NCBI RefSeq assembly: GCF_007559335.1 | Contig: NZ_VMBG01000001.1 | Span: forward strand, 248,001-312,000 | Source of the DNA: Rariglobus hedericola | Lineage (GTDB): Bacteria; Verrucomicrobiota; Verrucomicrobiia; Opitutales; Opitutaceae | DNA: 64,000 bases | Direction: 5' to 3' | Shown: in pieces, positions 38,860-48,411 of the stretch | How positions within the stretch are numbered: the stretch's first letter is position 1 | How the letters are laid out: each line of letters opens with the position of its first letter | The notes under the pieces: generated by a model | Databases searched by the model: none | Told to the model about the DNA's origin: nothing | The model's input: only the letters and a program-made list of their open reading frames with translations | Position numbers and translations under genes: made by a program

Positions 38860-41397
38860 ATGGAACCGATGAACAATTTCACCCCCCGCGCCCAGCAAGT
38901 GCTGGCGCTGGCTCGCAAGGAAGCCGATCGCTTCCATCACAACTACGTCGGCACCGAGCACATCCTTCTGGGATTGATCAAGCTCGGACAAGGCGTCGCC
39001 GTGAGCGTTCTCCAGAAGATGGGCCTCGATCTTGAGACCGTCCGCAACGCTGTCGAAAAACAGGTGGGCACCGGTCAGGAAACCAAGACGCAGGGCAGCA
39101 TTCCTTACACGCCTCGCGTGAAAAAGGTCCTCGCCCTCGCAGGCAAGGAAGCCAAGGCGCTCAACCATTCTTACGTCGGCACCGAGCACATTCTGCTCGG
39201 TCTTCTCCGTGAGGGCGAGGGCGTCGCCGCCCGCGTGCTCAAGTCTCTCGACATCGACATCGAGCGCACCCGCAACGAAATCCTCCGCGAACTCGATCCG
39301 CAGTTCTCTGGCGGCGAAGGCGGCACTCCTGGTGGCGGTGAAGAAGCGTCTGCCGGCGGTTCGCAGCGCGGCTCCGGTGACGAGGGCGGCGGCAACAAAA
39401 AGGAAGTGAAGACCCCGGCCCTCAAGGCCTTTGGTCGCGACCTCACGGAACTCGCCCGCAAGGGTGAACTGGACCCCGTCGTCGGTCGTAAAAACGAGAT
39501 CCGTCGCGTCATTCAGATTCTCTGCCGCCGCACCAAGAACAATCCCGTCCTCATCGGTGAAGCCGGTGTGGGTAAAACGGCGATCGCCGAAGGTCTCGCC
39601 CAAGAGATCGCCGGTGGCCTCGTGCCTGAAATCCTCTTGGATAAAAAGATCATCACGCTCGATCTTGCGCTCATGGTTGCCGGCACCAAATACCGCGGCC
39701 AGTTCGAAGAGCGCATCAAGGCCGTGATGGACGAGGTCAAACGCGCGAAGAACGTCATCATCTTCATTGATGAGATGCACACCATCGTTGGCGCCGGCGC
39801 CGCCGAAGGTGCCATGGATGCGTCCAATATCTTCAAGCCCGCACTCAGCCGCGGCGAACTCCAGTGCATCGGTGCGACCACTCTCAACGAATACCGCAAG
39901 TATATCGAAAAGGACTCCGCCCTCGATCGCCGCTTCCAGTCCGTGAAGGTCGAGCCGCCGTCCGTTGAGGACACGATCACCATCCTGAAGGGTATTCGCT
40001 CGAAGTATGAGGATCACCACAAGGCCATCTTCACTGACAAGTCGCTGGAGATCGCGACGAAGCTTTCTGATCGCTACATCACCGGACGTTTCCTGCCCGA
40101 CAAGGCCATCGATGTGATGGACGAGGCCGGCTCGCGCGCCCGTATCTCTTCTCTCAGCCGCCCGACCGACATCGAGGACCTTTCCAAGGAAATCGAGCAG
40201 GTCTGCGCGCAAAAAGAAGAGGCCATCGCCAAGCAGCACTTTGAGGAAGCGGCCAAATATCGTGACACCGAGAAGCAGCTCCGCGCGAAGCAGGAGCAAG
40301 CCACCGAGGCTTGGAAGAAAGCCCGCGACGAGCAGCGCATCACCATCGACGAGGATCTGATGATGCAGGTCGTCGCCGACTGGACCGGCATTCCGCTCTC
40401 GCGCATGGAAAAGAAGGAGAGCGAAAAACTCCTGGGCCTCGAAAAGGAAATCCAGCGCACCGTCATCGGTCAGGATCTCGCGGCGAGCGCCATCGCCCGC
40501 GCTCTGCGTCGTTCCCGCGCCGACCTTAAAGATCCGCGCCGTCCGATCGGTTCGTTCCTGTTCGTTGGCCCCACGGGCGTCGGCAAGACCGAGACCGCCA
40601 AGCAGCTCGCGATGCAGATGTTTGGCAACCAAGAGGCGCTCATTCAGATCGATATGAGCGAATACATGGAGAAGTTCGCTGTCTCCCGCATGGTCGGCTC
40701 GCCTCCCGGCTACGTCGGCTATGACGAAGGTGGCCAGCTTACCGAAGCCGTGCGTCGCAAGCCCTACGCTGTGATCCTTTTCGATGAAATCGAAAAGGCC
40801 CACCCGGACGTGTTGCAGATCCTGCTGCAAATTCTCGAAGACGGACGCCTGACCGACTCGCTTGGTCGCGTGGTCGATTTCCGAAACACGATCATCATCA
40901 TGACCTCGAACGTCGGTGCGCAGCTCTTGATGCGTCAGACCTCGATGGGCTTTGCAGCTGCGGCTTCGAGCTTCAGTGACGCCGAAAAGATGCGTGAGAA
41001 GGTCCTGGAAGAGGCCAAGAAGGTCTTCAAGCCCGAGTTCCTCAATCGCATCTCCGACATCGTGTTCTTCCGCCCGCTGGAGAAGACCGATCTCGTCAAA
41101 ATCGTGGACCTCGAAGTCACCAAGTTCGCGAAGCGTCTCGTGGAACGCAAAATCGAGCTCGAGTTCACCGACGAGGCCAAGCTGCTCCTCATCGACAAGG
41201 GCTACGACGAAAAATACGGCGCGCGTCCGCTGCGCCGTGCCGTCGAGCACTTCCTCGAAGATCCGCTGGCCGAAGCCATCCTGCGCGGCGATGTGAAGGA
41301 CGGCGAAGTCATCTTGGTGACCCGTGATGGCGAAAAACTAGCCTTCACGCAAAAGACGCCCGTCGAGCCTTCACCTGATACCAACGTCGCTTCCTGA
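38860..41397 (+). CDS. clpC: AAA+ chaperone ClpC
   Basis: The 845-residue Clp/Hsp100 unfoldase has two N-terminal Clp repeats ([36 protein letters not shown]) with [12 protein letters not shown] twice, Walker A1 [13 protein letters not shown], a UVR motif in the middle domain ([19 protein letters not shown]), Walker A2 [13 protein letters not shown] and Walker B2 [11 protein letters not shown]. The SMGF tripeptide in the small domain is a candidate ClpP-docking loop. It unfolds substrates for ClpP, including arginine-phosphorylated ones. The UVR motif recurs in McsA, consistent with their interaction. Confidence 0.96.
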   Translation: MEPMNNFTPRAQQVLALARKEADRFHHNYVGTEHILLGLIKLGQGVAVSVLQKMGLDLETVRNAVEKQVGTGQETKTQGSIPYTPRVKKVLALAGKEAKALNHSYVGTEHILLGLLREGEGVAARVLKSLDIDIERTRNEILRELDPQFSGGEGGTPGGGEEASAGGSQRGSGDEGGGNKKEVKTPALKAFGRDLTELARKGELDPVVGRKNEIRRVIQILCRRTKNNPVLIGEAGVGKTAIAEGLAQEIAGGLVPEILLDKKIITLDLALMVAGTKYRGQFEERIKAVMDEVKRAKNVIIFIDEMHTIVGAGAAEGAMDASNIFKPALSRGELQCIGATTLNEYRKYIEKDSALDRRFQSVKVEPPSVEDTITILKGIRSKYEDHHKAIFTDKSLEIATKLSDRYITGRFLPDKAIDVMDEAGSRARISSLSRPTDIEDLSKEIEQVCAQKEEAIAKQHFEEAAKYRDTEKQLRAKQEQATEAWKKARDEQRITIDEDLMMQVVADWTGIPLSRMEKKESEKLLGLEKEIQRTVIGQDLAASAIARALRRSRADLKDPRRPIGSFLFVGPTGVGKTETAKQLAMQMFGNQEALIQIDMSEYMEKFAVSRMVGSPPGYVGYDEGGQLTEAVRRKPYAVILFDEIEKAHPDVLQILLQILEDGRLTDSLGRVVDFRNTIIIMTSNVGAQLLMRQTSMGFAAAASSFSDAEKMREKVLEEAKKVFKPEFLNRISDIVFFRPLEKTDLVKIVDLEVTKFAKRLVERKIELEFTDEAKLLLIDKGYDEKYGARPLRRAVEHFLEDPLAEAILRGDVKDGEVILVTRDGEKLAFTQKTPVEPSPDTNVAS

Positions 41398-41416
41398 TCG
41401 AACGCAACTTAGGTTC

Positions 41417-41454
41417 AACGCCTCGCAACCATTACGGCGGCGAGGCGTTTTTTT
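41417..41454 (+). terminator. Intrinsic terminator after clpC
   Basis: CAACGCCTCGC and GCGAGGCGTT form a long stem across a 13-base loop, followed by TTTTTTTGTG. It closes the mcsA-mcsB-clpC operon. Confidence 0.88.
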
Positions 41455-41470
41455 GTGTATTGTCTTCGCC

Positions 41471-43288
41471 GTGCGCGTGTTCACTCGTCTTCCCGTGTCT
41501 CGATTCTGCCTGCGATTGATCTGGTGGCTTTGTCTGGTTGCGTGCGTCGCACAAGGCCGGGCCGCGCTGAACACGGATCTGCCGGACGATTGGTTCACGC
41601 GTGCGCCCACGCCCGAGCGGCTCAAAGCCGTGCAATCCAGCGCAGTGTCTTCCGGCTGGAGCGCGGTTTCAAACCGGCTGTTTGCAGGCGCGATTCGCGC
41701 GTATGAACTTCGACAGGAAGATGCGGCCGCAGCGTGGTATCACGTCGCGCGGTGGTGCGACGTGTTTGCCCAATCCCAGTCCAAATCGGGACGGCAATGG
41801 CTGGAAGCGCTCAACCAGGTTGGCGGGATTCACGGTAATATTGATCAGGTAAAAATATTCTCGCTGCCGGATGAAGAGATCGCGCAGTTGCTGTCGGCTG
41901 AGACCCGCGGGTGGCTTCTGGGAGACAAGGCGTTTTCGGAGTCATTTTTTAATCTGCTCACGCCTTATGATTGTCTGCCGCAGGTGATGCGAATCGTGCA
42001 GACGCTCCGGGATTCGGACGCGCGTTTGTTTTCTGAATACAGCCAGCTGGCGATTGCGATTGCCTTGGTTTACGACGAATCCCCGCCGTCGTATTGGCCT
42101 CACTGGCAGGTATCCGAAAAGACGTTACCGCGGCGTTTGCCGGCTCCGCTGGATGCTTTCAAGTTTTTGGTGGATGCGGACCAACGGCGGGTGACGTTAC
42201 AAAAACTGGGACAGTTGTCCGCCGGCGAATTGAAGTTCGTGGTCGATCTGGCCGCACCGGCAACCGAGCTTGCCTGGGCGCAACGCACGGTGAAGTTCCC
42301 TCTGGCTGACTTGGTTAAAAGCTATGAATCCGTTCGTTATCGGCATGACCGGATCGACGCGCGCGAATACGTTTGGACCGGTGCCAGCTATGATCTGGAG
42401 GAAATCCGTCGTGAGGGCGGAATTTGCGTGGATCAAGCTTACTACGCGACACAGGCGGGCAAGGCGAGGGGAGTGCCGACGCTGTTGTTTTCAGGCGCAG
42501 GGCAGGACGGACGGCACGCGTGGTTTGGCTATCTAGGAATAGGCCGTCAATGGGTGCTCGATGCCGGGCGTTACGCGGAGCAGCGATATGTGACCGGGGT
42601 CGCGTATGATCCGCAGACATGGCTGGAACTTTCGGATCATGAACTGGGGTTTTTGAGCGAGGGATTTCGACGGCTGTCGCCCTATCGCCAATCGTGGCAG
42701 CATCAGGTTTTCGCGGAACTCTATCTGCGCATGCACAAACCGGCCGCAGCTGCCGTGGCTGCACGCAAAGCGGTCAATTATGAGCGCCGAAATCTGGCGG
42801 CTTGGGATCTGTTGCTGGATGCCAGCGAAGGCGCGCCGGCACGCACGCGCGAGGGCTTGTTGATCGAAGCGGCCCAGGCGATGCAGCGTTATCCCGATCT
42901 CAATGGTCGTTATGTCCGCGCGCTGGTGGCGAGCTTGCGCGAACGCGGTGAAATCAGTGCGGCGGATTTGGAAGAGCGGACTTTGCTTCGTCGCAGTCGT
43001 GGCGGCGGCCGCACCGACATGGGGGTTGATCAGGCGGTCGCGGTCATGGCCAAATCATCGCCGGCTGATGACACGCGCACCTACCGTCAGGTGCTGCAAC
43101 AATACGGACGAGGCGCCGGTGTGGATTTTTATGACCGCGTAACCGAACCCTTCGTTGCAAAGTTGATCACCGAAGAACGGAAGGTCGAAGCCGCGCAGAT
43201 TATCGTGCAGACCCGTGCGGTGTTGAAACCGGATGCGGGCAGTCAGCTTGATCTCGAAATGAAAGATCTCGCCGACACGACCAAGTGA
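41471..43288 (+). CDS. Exported protein with transglutaminase-like domain
   Basis: A protein of about 605 residues. A signal-peptide-like N-terminus (LIWWLCLVACVAQGRAALN) precedes a helical region. The centre has a transglutaminase-like triad pattern: Cys in EGGICVDQAYYAT, His in QDGRHAWFGYL and Asp in QWVLDAGRYAE. Helical TPR-like material fills the C-terminal third (HKPAAAAVAARKAVNYERRN). Function is unknown; proteins with this fold cleave peptides or cross-link amides. Start is uncertain because it lies just past the terminator; GTG 41471 or 41477 are the options, and TTG 41453 is less likely. Confidence 0.75.
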   Translation: MRVFTRLPVSRFCLRLIWWLCLVACVAQGRAALNTDLPDDWFTRAPTPERLKAVQSSAVSSGWSAVSNRLFAGAIRAYELRQEDAAAAWYHVARWCDVFAQSQSKSGRQWLEALNQVGGIHGNIDQVKIFSLPDEEIAQLLSAETRGWLLGDKAFSESFFNLLTPYDCLPQVMRIVQTLRDSDARLFSEYSQLAIAIALVYDESPPSYWPHWQVSEKTLPRRLPAPLDAFKFLVDADQRRVTLQKLGQLSAGELKFVVDLAAPATELAWAQRTVKFPLADLVKSYESVRYRHDRIDAREYVWTGASYDLEEIRREGGICVDQAYYATQAGKARGVPTLLFSGAGQDGRHAWFGYLGIGRQWVLDAGRYAEQRYVTGVAYDPQTWLELSDHELGFLSEGFRRLSPYRQSWQHQVFAELYLRMHKPAAAAVAARKAVNYERRNLAAWDLLLDASEGAPARTREGLLIEAAQAMQRYPDLNGRYVRALVASLRERGEISAADLEERTLLRRSRGGGRTDMGVDQAVAVMAKSSPADDTRTYRQVLQQYGRGAGVDFYDRVTEPFVAKLITEERKVEAAQIIVQTRAVLKPDAGSQLDLEMKDLADTTK

Positions 43289-44212
43289 TCAGGGCTCTCC
43301 GCTGATCGCTCCGGCGGCGATTGATAAAAAGGCAGCGAGCGCCGGATCAAGTGCCGCTGCCGATCGCCAGCCGATGACCAGACGGCTTTCCGGTCCCGGT
43401 CCATCAAGTGGACGAAAAACCACTTCGGGTGGCAGCTGCTTTGCCTCGGACGGACACATGAAGGTGGCTCCGATACCGGCGCGGACGAAGCCTACGCCGT
43501 TGGCGCGCGGCCACACTTCTTCTGCGATGCGCGGAGTGACGCCGGCGCGTGCGAAGGCTGCCAGAATCCGATCGTAGAAACCCGGGTTATAGGCTCGTGG
43601 AAATAACACGAACGGTGTCGCCGCGAGATCGCGCAATTGCAGTGAGGGTTTGGCGCTCAGCGCATGATCCGAGGGAAGTAGAATGCCGTTTTTCTCGCGA
43701 AGGAGCAGTTTGGTTTTGAGCCCCGGTGTGGGCGTTGCCTCCGGGTGGAAAAAACCGCAGGCAAGTTCGCCGGCCTGCAACGCAATCAGCTGGGTTGAGG
43801 TAGGCGATTCGTTGAGTTCGAGCCGTATCCCGGGGAATTTTTTATGAAACTCTCGCAGGATGGCCGGCAACACCGTGGCCATGGCAAGACCGGTAAATCC
43901 GACTTTGATGTGGCCGCTGCCGCCTTCGGCGAGCGCCTGCAGTTCGGATGGAATTTTTGAGAGTGATCGCAGAACCGGCTCTACCCGTTCCGCCAAGGCT
44001 TTGCCGGCTGCGGTCAGCTCAACACGGCGCCTTGAACGTGAAAAAAGGGGAGTGCCCAGCGCTATTTCTAGTTGGCCAATTTGCCTGCTTAGAGCGGGTT
44101 GAGCGATTGAAAGCGTTTCGGCCGCCTTGCGGAAATGAAGTTGCCGGGCCACCTCTCGAAAGTAAACGAGATGGCGTAGCTCATAATTAAACTGATACTC
44201 GCGAGGCATCAC
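43289..44212 (-). CDS. LysR-type transcriptional regulator
   Basis: The 307-residue regulator has the LTTR winged helix (LRHLVYFREVARQLHFRKAAE, SIAQPALSRQIGQLE) followed by a periplasmic-binding-like effector domain. It is transcribed divergently from leuC, separated by 105 bases, so it may control leuCD; that is inference from position. The first codons MMPREYQ may begin at either Met. Its stop codon touches the stop of the converging transglutaminase-like gene. Effector unknown. Confidence 0.9.
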   Translation of the reverse strand: MMPREYQFNYELRHLVYFREVARQLHFRKAAETLSIAQPALSRQIGQLEIALGTPLFSRSRRRVELTAAGKALAERVEPVLRSLSKIPSELQALAEGGSGHIKVGFTGLAMATVLPAILREFHKKFPGIRLELNESPTSTQLIALQAGELACGFFHPEATPTPGLKTKLLLREKNGILLPSDHALSAKPSLQLRDLAATPFVLFPRAYNPGFYDRILAAFARAGVTPRIAEEVWPRANGVGFVRAGIGATFMCPSEAKQLPPEVVFRPLDGPGPESRLVIGWRSAAALDPALAAFLSIAAGAISGEP

Positions 44213-44230
44213 AGACGACTGAACAAGTAT

Positions 44231-44259
44231 TTCTCAGGTATGCAAGATTCTGGTAGTAT
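44231..44259 (+). promoter_or_regulatory. Candidate promoter for leuCD
   Basis: TTCTCA (44231-44236) and TAGTAT (44254-44259) with a 17-base spacer give a weak sigma70-like match (4 of 6 at each box), 58 bases before the leuC start in the gap shared with the LysR regulator. This is a low-confidence reading. Confidence 0.3.
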
Positions 44260-44317
44260 GATCTCCTTGTTTATGACCACGGGAGCTTGCTCCTGATAAC
44301 CTCGACCACCCTGAACC

Positions 44318-45730
44318 ATGGCTAAATCTCTTTTCCAAAAAGTCTGGGACGCCCACACCGTCCGCACTCTGGCTAACGGCCAGACCCAGCTGCTCATCGG
44401 CACGCACCTCATTCACGAGGTCACTTCTCCCCAGGCCTTCGGCATGTTGCGCGATCTCGGCCTGAAGGTCGCCTACCCGCACCGCACGTTCGCGACGGTT
44501 GACCACATCATCCCGACCAACGAATTGGTCGAGCCCTACGCCGACACGCTCGCCCAGGCCATGATGGACGAGATCCGTAAAAACTGTGCCGAATACGGTG
44601 TCACCTTCTTTGACCGCGCCAGCGGCAAGCAGGGCGTCGTGCACATCGTCGGTCCCGAGCAGGGCATCACCCAGCCCGGCACCACCATCGCCTGCGGCGA
44701 CTCTCACACGTCCACCCACGGCGCGTTCGGCGCGATCGCCTTCGGCATCGGCACGAGCCAGGTTCGCGACGTGCTCGCCACGCAGACCATGGCCCTCGGC
44801 GCCCTCAAGGTTCGCCGCATCGAGGTCAACGGCAAGCTGCGCCCCGGCGTTTACGCCAAGGACGTCATTCTCCACATCATCCGCCTCACCGGCGTGAACG
44901 GCGGCACCGGCTTCGCCTATGAATACGCGGGCAGCACCTTCGATGGCTTCACCATGGAAGAGCGCATGACCGTGTGTAACATGTCCATCGAGGGCGGCGC
45001 CCGCGTTGGCTACGTCAACCCCGACCAGACCACCTTCGATTATCTCAAGGGCCGTCCTTATTCGCCCACGGGCGCCGCTTGGGATGCCGCCGTCGAGAGC
45101 TGGAAGTCCTACGCTTCCGATCCGGGCGCGACCTACGACGACGTCATGAAAATCGACGCCGCCGACATCGCTCCGAGCGTTACTTGGGGCATCAATCCCG
45201 GCCAGGGCATCTCGATCACCGAGAATATCCCCAGCCCGGAGACCGCCACCTCCGCTGACGAGAAGGCCGGCATCATCGAGGCGCTCGAATACATGAAGCT
45301 CCCTGCCGGCAAGCCGATCAAGGGCACAAAGATCAACGTCGCCTTCCTTGGCTCCTGCACCAACGGCCGTCTCTCCGACTTCCGCGAGGTCGCCAAATAC
45401 ATCAAGGGCCATAAGGTCGCCGCTGGCGTTAAAGCCATCGCCGTCCCCGGTTCGCAGATCGTCGCCCTCCAGTGCGAAAAAGAAGGCATCGACAAGGTTC
45501 TCGTCGACGCCGGTTTCGAATGGCGCGCTGCCGGTTGCTCCATGTGTCTCGCTATGAATCCTGACAAGCTCATCGGCGACCAGCTCTGCGCCTCGTCGTC
45601 CAACCGCAACTTCAAGGGCCGCCAAGGTTCCATCACCGGTCGCACCGTGCTGATGAGCCCGGTCATGGTCGCCGCCGCCGCCGTCACCGGCGTGGTGTCC
45701 GACGCCCGCGAGGTCTTCTCGGTCAACTAA
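44318..45730 (+). CDS. leuC: 3-isopropylmalate dehydratase large subunit
   Basis: The 470-residue aconitase-family protein isomerises 2- and 3-isopropylmalate in leucine synthesis, with LeuD. It shows [25 protein letters not shown]-like starts, [26 protein letters not shown] and CSMCLAMN, giving three [4Fe-4S] cluster cysteines. It lies 30 bases before leuD in one operon. leuA and leuB are not present. Start sequence [14 protein letters not shown] agrees with the family. No Shine-Dalgarno. Confidence 0.96.
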   Translation: MAKSLFQKVWDAHTVRTLANGQTQLLIGTHLIHEVTSPQAFGMLRDLGLKVAYPHRTFATVDHIIPTNELVEPYADTLAQAMMDEIRKNCAEYGVTFFDRASGKQGVVHIVGPEQGITQPGTTIACGDSHTSTHGAFGAIAFGIGTSQVRDVLATQTMALGALKVRRIEVNGKLRPGVYAKDVILHIIRLTGVNGGTGFAYEYAGSTFDGFTMEERMTVCNMSIEGGARVGYVNPDQTTFDYLKGRPYSPTGAAWDAAVESWKSYASDPGATYDDVMKIDAADIAPSVTWGINPGQGISITENIPSPETATSADEKAGIIEALEYMKLPAGKPIKGTKINVAFLGSCTNGRLSDFREVAKYIKGHKVAAGVKAIAVPGSQIVALQCEKEGIDKVLVDAGFEWRAAGCSMCLAMNPDKLIGDQLCASSSNRNFKGRQGSITGRTVLMSPVMVAAAAVTGVVSDAREVFSVN

Positions 45731-45760
45731 ACCCAAAAGCTACTCTTACTTTAAAATAAA

Positions 45761-46366
45761 ATGGCTCTCGCAAAAATCACCTCCGTCACCGGCCGCGCGG
45801 TCAACGTGCCCGGCAACGACATCGACACCGACCGTATCATCCCGGCGCGCTTCATGAAGTGCGTCACCTTCGATGGTCTCGGCGAATTCGTCTTCTTCGA
45901 CGTCCGCCACGACCCGCAAGGCAACAAGATCGACCACCCGATCGATCGCCCCGAGCACAAGGGCGCGACGATCCTCCTCTCCGGCGCCAACTTCGGCTGC
46001 GGTTCCTCCCGTGAGCACGCCCCGCAGGCCATCTCCAAGGCCGGCTTCAAGGCGATCATCGCCGAGAACTTCGCCGAGATTTTCTTCGGCAACAGCACCA
46101 CGCTCGGCATGCCTTGCGTGACCGCCAGCCGTGAAGATATCGCCAAGATCGCCGCCGCTGTGGAAAAGGATCCGCAAGTCGAAGTCACCATCGACCTCGA
46201 AAAGCTGGAAGCCCGTTTTGCCGGCCAGTCCGTGAAGATCGCCCAGCGCGAATCCGCCCGCGACGCGCTCGTGAATGGTCGTTGGGATGCCATCGGCGAG
46301 CTCATCGATGGCCTGCCCAGCGTGCGAGTCACCGCCGGCAAACTGCCCTACATGGCCGCTTCCTAA
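45761..46366 (+). CDS. leuD: 3-isopropylmalate dehydratase small subunit
   Basis: The 201-residue partner of LeuC has GRAVNVPGNDIDTDRIIPARF, GANFGCGSSREHAPQAI and IIAENFAEIFFGNS. The two subunits together form the active isomerase. It is followed by a strong terminator, so leuCD is a two-gene unit. The upstream leader is A-rich (TACTTTAAAATAAA) with no Shine-Dalgarno. Confidence 0.96.
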   Translation: MALAKITSVTGRAVNVPGNDIDTDRIIPARFMKCVTFDGLGEFVFFDVRHDPQGNKIDHPIDRPEHKGATILLSGANFGCGSSREHAPQAISKAGFKAIIAENFAEIFFGNSTTLGMPCVTASREDIAKIAAAVEKDPQVEVTIDLEKLEARFAGQSVKIAQRESARDALVNGRWDAIGELIDGLPSVRVTAGKLPYMAAS

Positions 46367-46398
46367 AGCGTCTTAGCGGCACAAGCTTGCGCCGTTGC

Positions 46399-46434
46399 AA
46401 CCGGCAGGTCTTCGTAGGCCTGCCGGTTTTTTTG
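46399..46434 (+). terminator. Intrinsic terminator after leuD
   Basis: ACCGGCAGG and CCTGCCGGT pair around a short loop and are followed by TTTTTTTGTG. Confidence 0.9.
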
Positions 46435-46476
46435 TGACTTAAGCCTGTGGTCGGGGTCACTACCGCAACCATTTCC

Positions 46477-47052
46477 ATGTTTTTCGCTGTCATTGATATC
46501 TTCAAGGGGGCTGACGTCCTCATCTATCCGCTCGCGGTGTGCTCCATCGCGCTCGTGTTTATTCTCGTGGAACGCGGCTACGCATTGCGCAGCTCGGCGA
46601 TTCTTCCCGATGACTTGGTCGATGCGATTGTGGCGGGCCGTCCGATCAGCGGAGGTGCGCATTCCGTGTTGTCCCGTATCGTGGCTTTCTCTGAACAGCA
46701 TCCCGCCGATCCTGATGCGACCAAAGCCTTCGCCCGTCTCGAAATTGTCCGCATGGAGCGCGGCATTCCTTATCTCGATGTGATCTACGCCGGCGCGCCG
46801 CTGATCGGTCTGACCGGCACGGTGTGGTCGCTCATTCGCGTGTTCTCCAGTATTTCCGGCGAGAGCGGCATGCCTGATCCGGCTAAGTTTACCAGCGGCG
46901 TCTCGCTGGCGCTATCGGCCACCGTGATCGGTTTGATCATCGCGGTGCCAGCTCTGGTCGGCGGTGGCATCCTGCAACGCCGTGTGGAAAAATACGCCGC
47001 GCAAATCGACGTGCTGCTCGAGCGCATTCTGGCCCGTAACTCCGCCAAATAA
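46477..47052 (+). CDS. exbB: MotA/TolQ/ExbB-family proton channel protein
   Basis: The 191-residue membrane protein has three hydrophobic stretches: about 8-30, 112-130 (YLDVIYAGAPLIGLTGTVWSL) and 153-175 (LSATVIGLIIAVPALVGGG). The GAPLIGLTGTVWGL-type block and LALSATVIGLI are the family hallmark. With ExbD it should form a proton-driven motor that energises outer-membrane transport via TonB, or cell-envelope work as in Tol. No tonB is adjacent. Start set at ATG 46477; GTG 46447 also in frame. It precedes exbD by 7 bases. Confidence 0.85.
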   Translation: MFFAVIDIFKGADVLIYPLAVCSIALVFILVERGYALRSSAILPDDLVDAIVAGRPISGGAHSVLSRIVAFSEQHPADPDATKAFARLEIVRMERGIPYLDVIYAGAPLIGLTGTVWSLIRVFSSISGESGMPDPAKFTSGVSLALSATVIGLIIAVPALVGGGILQRRVEKYAAQIDVLLERILARNSAK

Positions 47053-47059
47053 CCGCACC

Positions 47060-47458
47060 ATGAGCGGACTTTACCAACGCCGGCGCAAGCGTCCCGAGCT
47101 CAATCTCGTGCCGCTGATCGACGTGCTCGTGATGCTCGTTTTCTTCTCGTTTGTGACGATGCAGTTTCGTTCATCGGCCACGCTTAACATCACGCTGCCC
47201 AAGGTGGAAACCGCCGGTAAAAACGAATTCAAGGGAACGGTCACCATCGGTATCGGCGCCGATGGCACGCTCTCTTTCAACGGCAAGCAGGCGAGCGAGG
47301 CGCAACTGGCCGAGCTTCTTCGTCAGGTGCGCGATCTCGACAAGGACACGCCGGTGCTCATTCGCGCCGACGAAACCACGCCGCTGAAGACACTGACCTT
47401 TGTGATGGATGCCTGCCGCAAGACCGGTCTCAACCGGTTCAGCCTGCAGAGCCGCTGA
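47060..47458 (+). CDS. exbD: ExbD/TolR-family protein
   Basis: The 132-residue protein has one membrane helix after a basic N-terminus (RRRKRPELNLVPLIDVLVMLVFFSFV), with the functional Asp in the helix (VPLIDVLVM). A periplasmic domain follows, ending LKTLTFVMDACRKTG. This is the partner of ExbB. Its 3' end overlaps the converging dedA gene by 20 bases. Confidence 0.88.
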   Translation: MSGLYQRRRKRPELNLVPLIDVLVMLVFFSFVTMQFRSSATLNITLPKVETAGKNEFKGTVTIGIGADGTLSFNGKQASEAQLAELLRQVRDLDKDTPVLIRADETTPLKTLTFVMDACRKTGLNRFSLQSR

Positions 47459-48110
47459 GCTTGCGTTTCGCGAGCCAGCCGCGTGCGAATTCAAACACGA
47501 TGGGCAGCACTGAAACCACGATGATGGCCATAATCACCAGACCGAAATTTTTCTTCACGAGCGGCAGATTGCCGAAGAAGAATCCCAGATAAGTGAAGGC
47601 GTAGATCCAGATGAAGCCGCCGACGACATTGAACATGAAGAAGCGGCGGTAAGTCATCGCACCGACACCGGCGACGAAGGGAACGAAGGTGCGCACGATG
47701 GGCACGAAGCGCGCGAGGATGATGGCGCGGCCGCCGTAGCGTTCGAAAAACTGATGGGCACGTTCGAGATGTTTTTTGCGCAGCCAGATGGAGTCTTCGC
47801 GACGAAAAACGGCAGGGCCGATTTTGTTGCCGATCCAATAGTTGAGCGAATCACCGAGCACTGCGGCGATGAACAACAGGAAGGCCATCAGGTGCACGTT
47901 CAGCCCGGACTCGGGCAGGGCGGCGAGTGCACCGGCAGCAAAGAGAAGGGAATCGCCGGGCAGCAGCGGCATGACTACCAGACCGGTTTCGGCAAAGATG
48001 ATCAGGAAGAGGACGCCGTAGGTCCACATGCCGTAATCACGGATGATTTCGGACAGGTGTGCATCGATGTGGAGGATGAAGTCTACGAGCTTCTTGAGCA
48101 GATCAATCAT
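47439..48110 (-). CDS. DedA-family membrane protein
   Basis: The 223-residue multi-pass membrane protein shows the DedA core (FAETGLVVMPLLPGDSLLFAAG, ILARFVPIVRTFVPFVAGVG, FMFNVVGGFIWIYAF). DedA proteins are thought to act as flippases or transporters that affect membrane lipid and pH homeostasis. ARFVPIVRTF is the diagnostic block. It overlaps exbD tail to tail. Upstream on its strand, a terminator separates it from the small basic protein gene. Confidence 0.9.
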   Translation of the reverse strand: MIDLLKKLVDFILHIDAHLSEIIRDYGMWTYGVLFLIIFAETGLVVMPLLPGDSLLFAAGALAALPESGLNVHLMAFLLFIAAVLGDSLNYWIGNKIGPAVFRREDSIWLRKKHLERAHQFFERYGGRAIILARFVPIVRTFVPFVAGVGAMTYRRFFMFNVVGGFIWIYAFTYLGFFFGNLPLVKKNFGLVIMAIIVVSVLPIVFEFARGWLAKRKLSGSAG

Positions 48111-48157
48111 GGGAATGGGACGAAAGAGGAAGGGGCGGCGGGCTTACGCCAAGACAC

Positions 48158-48195
48158 AAAAAAGGCAGGCAGTTAAATACTGCCTGCCTTTTTTG
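48158..48195 (-). terminator. Terminator after the small basic protein gene
   Basis: AAAAAAGGCAGGCAGTA pairs with TACTGCCTGCCTTTTTT around a TTAAA loop (48170s). On the minus strand the final TTTTTTTG run makes a strong terminator, 18 bases after the small basic protein stop. Confidence 0.92.
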
Positions 48196-48212
48196 AAAAA
48201 CGATCTGAAAAA

Positions 48213-48368
48213 TCAGACGTCGGGCTTGGTCTTGCGAAGGCCGGAAACGCGTTCGCCTTCTTTCCACTGACCGCGCTTCTTGAGGATGGCGACGCGCTCG
48301 AAGCGCTTCAGGACATTGCGCTTGATGACGAGACCGTTGGCGCCTTGGAGACTTTTGTGCTGTGACAT
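48213..48368 (-). CDS. Verrucomicrobiota/Chlamydiae small basic protein
   Basis: A 51-residue Lys/Arg-rich protein read on the minus strand: it begins MSQHKSLQGANGLVIKR, continues with NVLKRFERVAILKKR, and ends RKTKPDV before TGA. It fits a family of tiny basic proteins that I recall as typical of Chlamydiae and Verrucomicrobia (TIGR04137), suspected to be ribosome-associated, and it is a lineage marker. It is too short for a usual gene search. It is single, with its own terminator, and follows cutA by 43 bases on the same strand. Function unknown. Confidence 0.85.
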   Translation of the reverse strand: MSQHKSLQGANGLVIKRNVLKRFERVAILKKRGQWKEGERVSGLRKTKPDV

Positions 48369-48411
48369 GGTATTAAAAAAAGTGGGTTCTGACTCGTTAA
48401 AGGGTCAGTTA

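Noticed and set aside
38626-41250. Very long open frame (about 870 codons) antisense to clpC
   Set aside because: High-GC third-position bias keeps antisense frames open. The ClpC product on the plus strand is unmistakable and the antisense product has no family motif and unusual composition.
44258-44296. Short ORF of 12 codons upstream of leuC as a leucine leader peptide
   Set aside because: It has only one Leu codon and no run of Leu codons, and there is no terminator/antiterminator pair between it and leuC.
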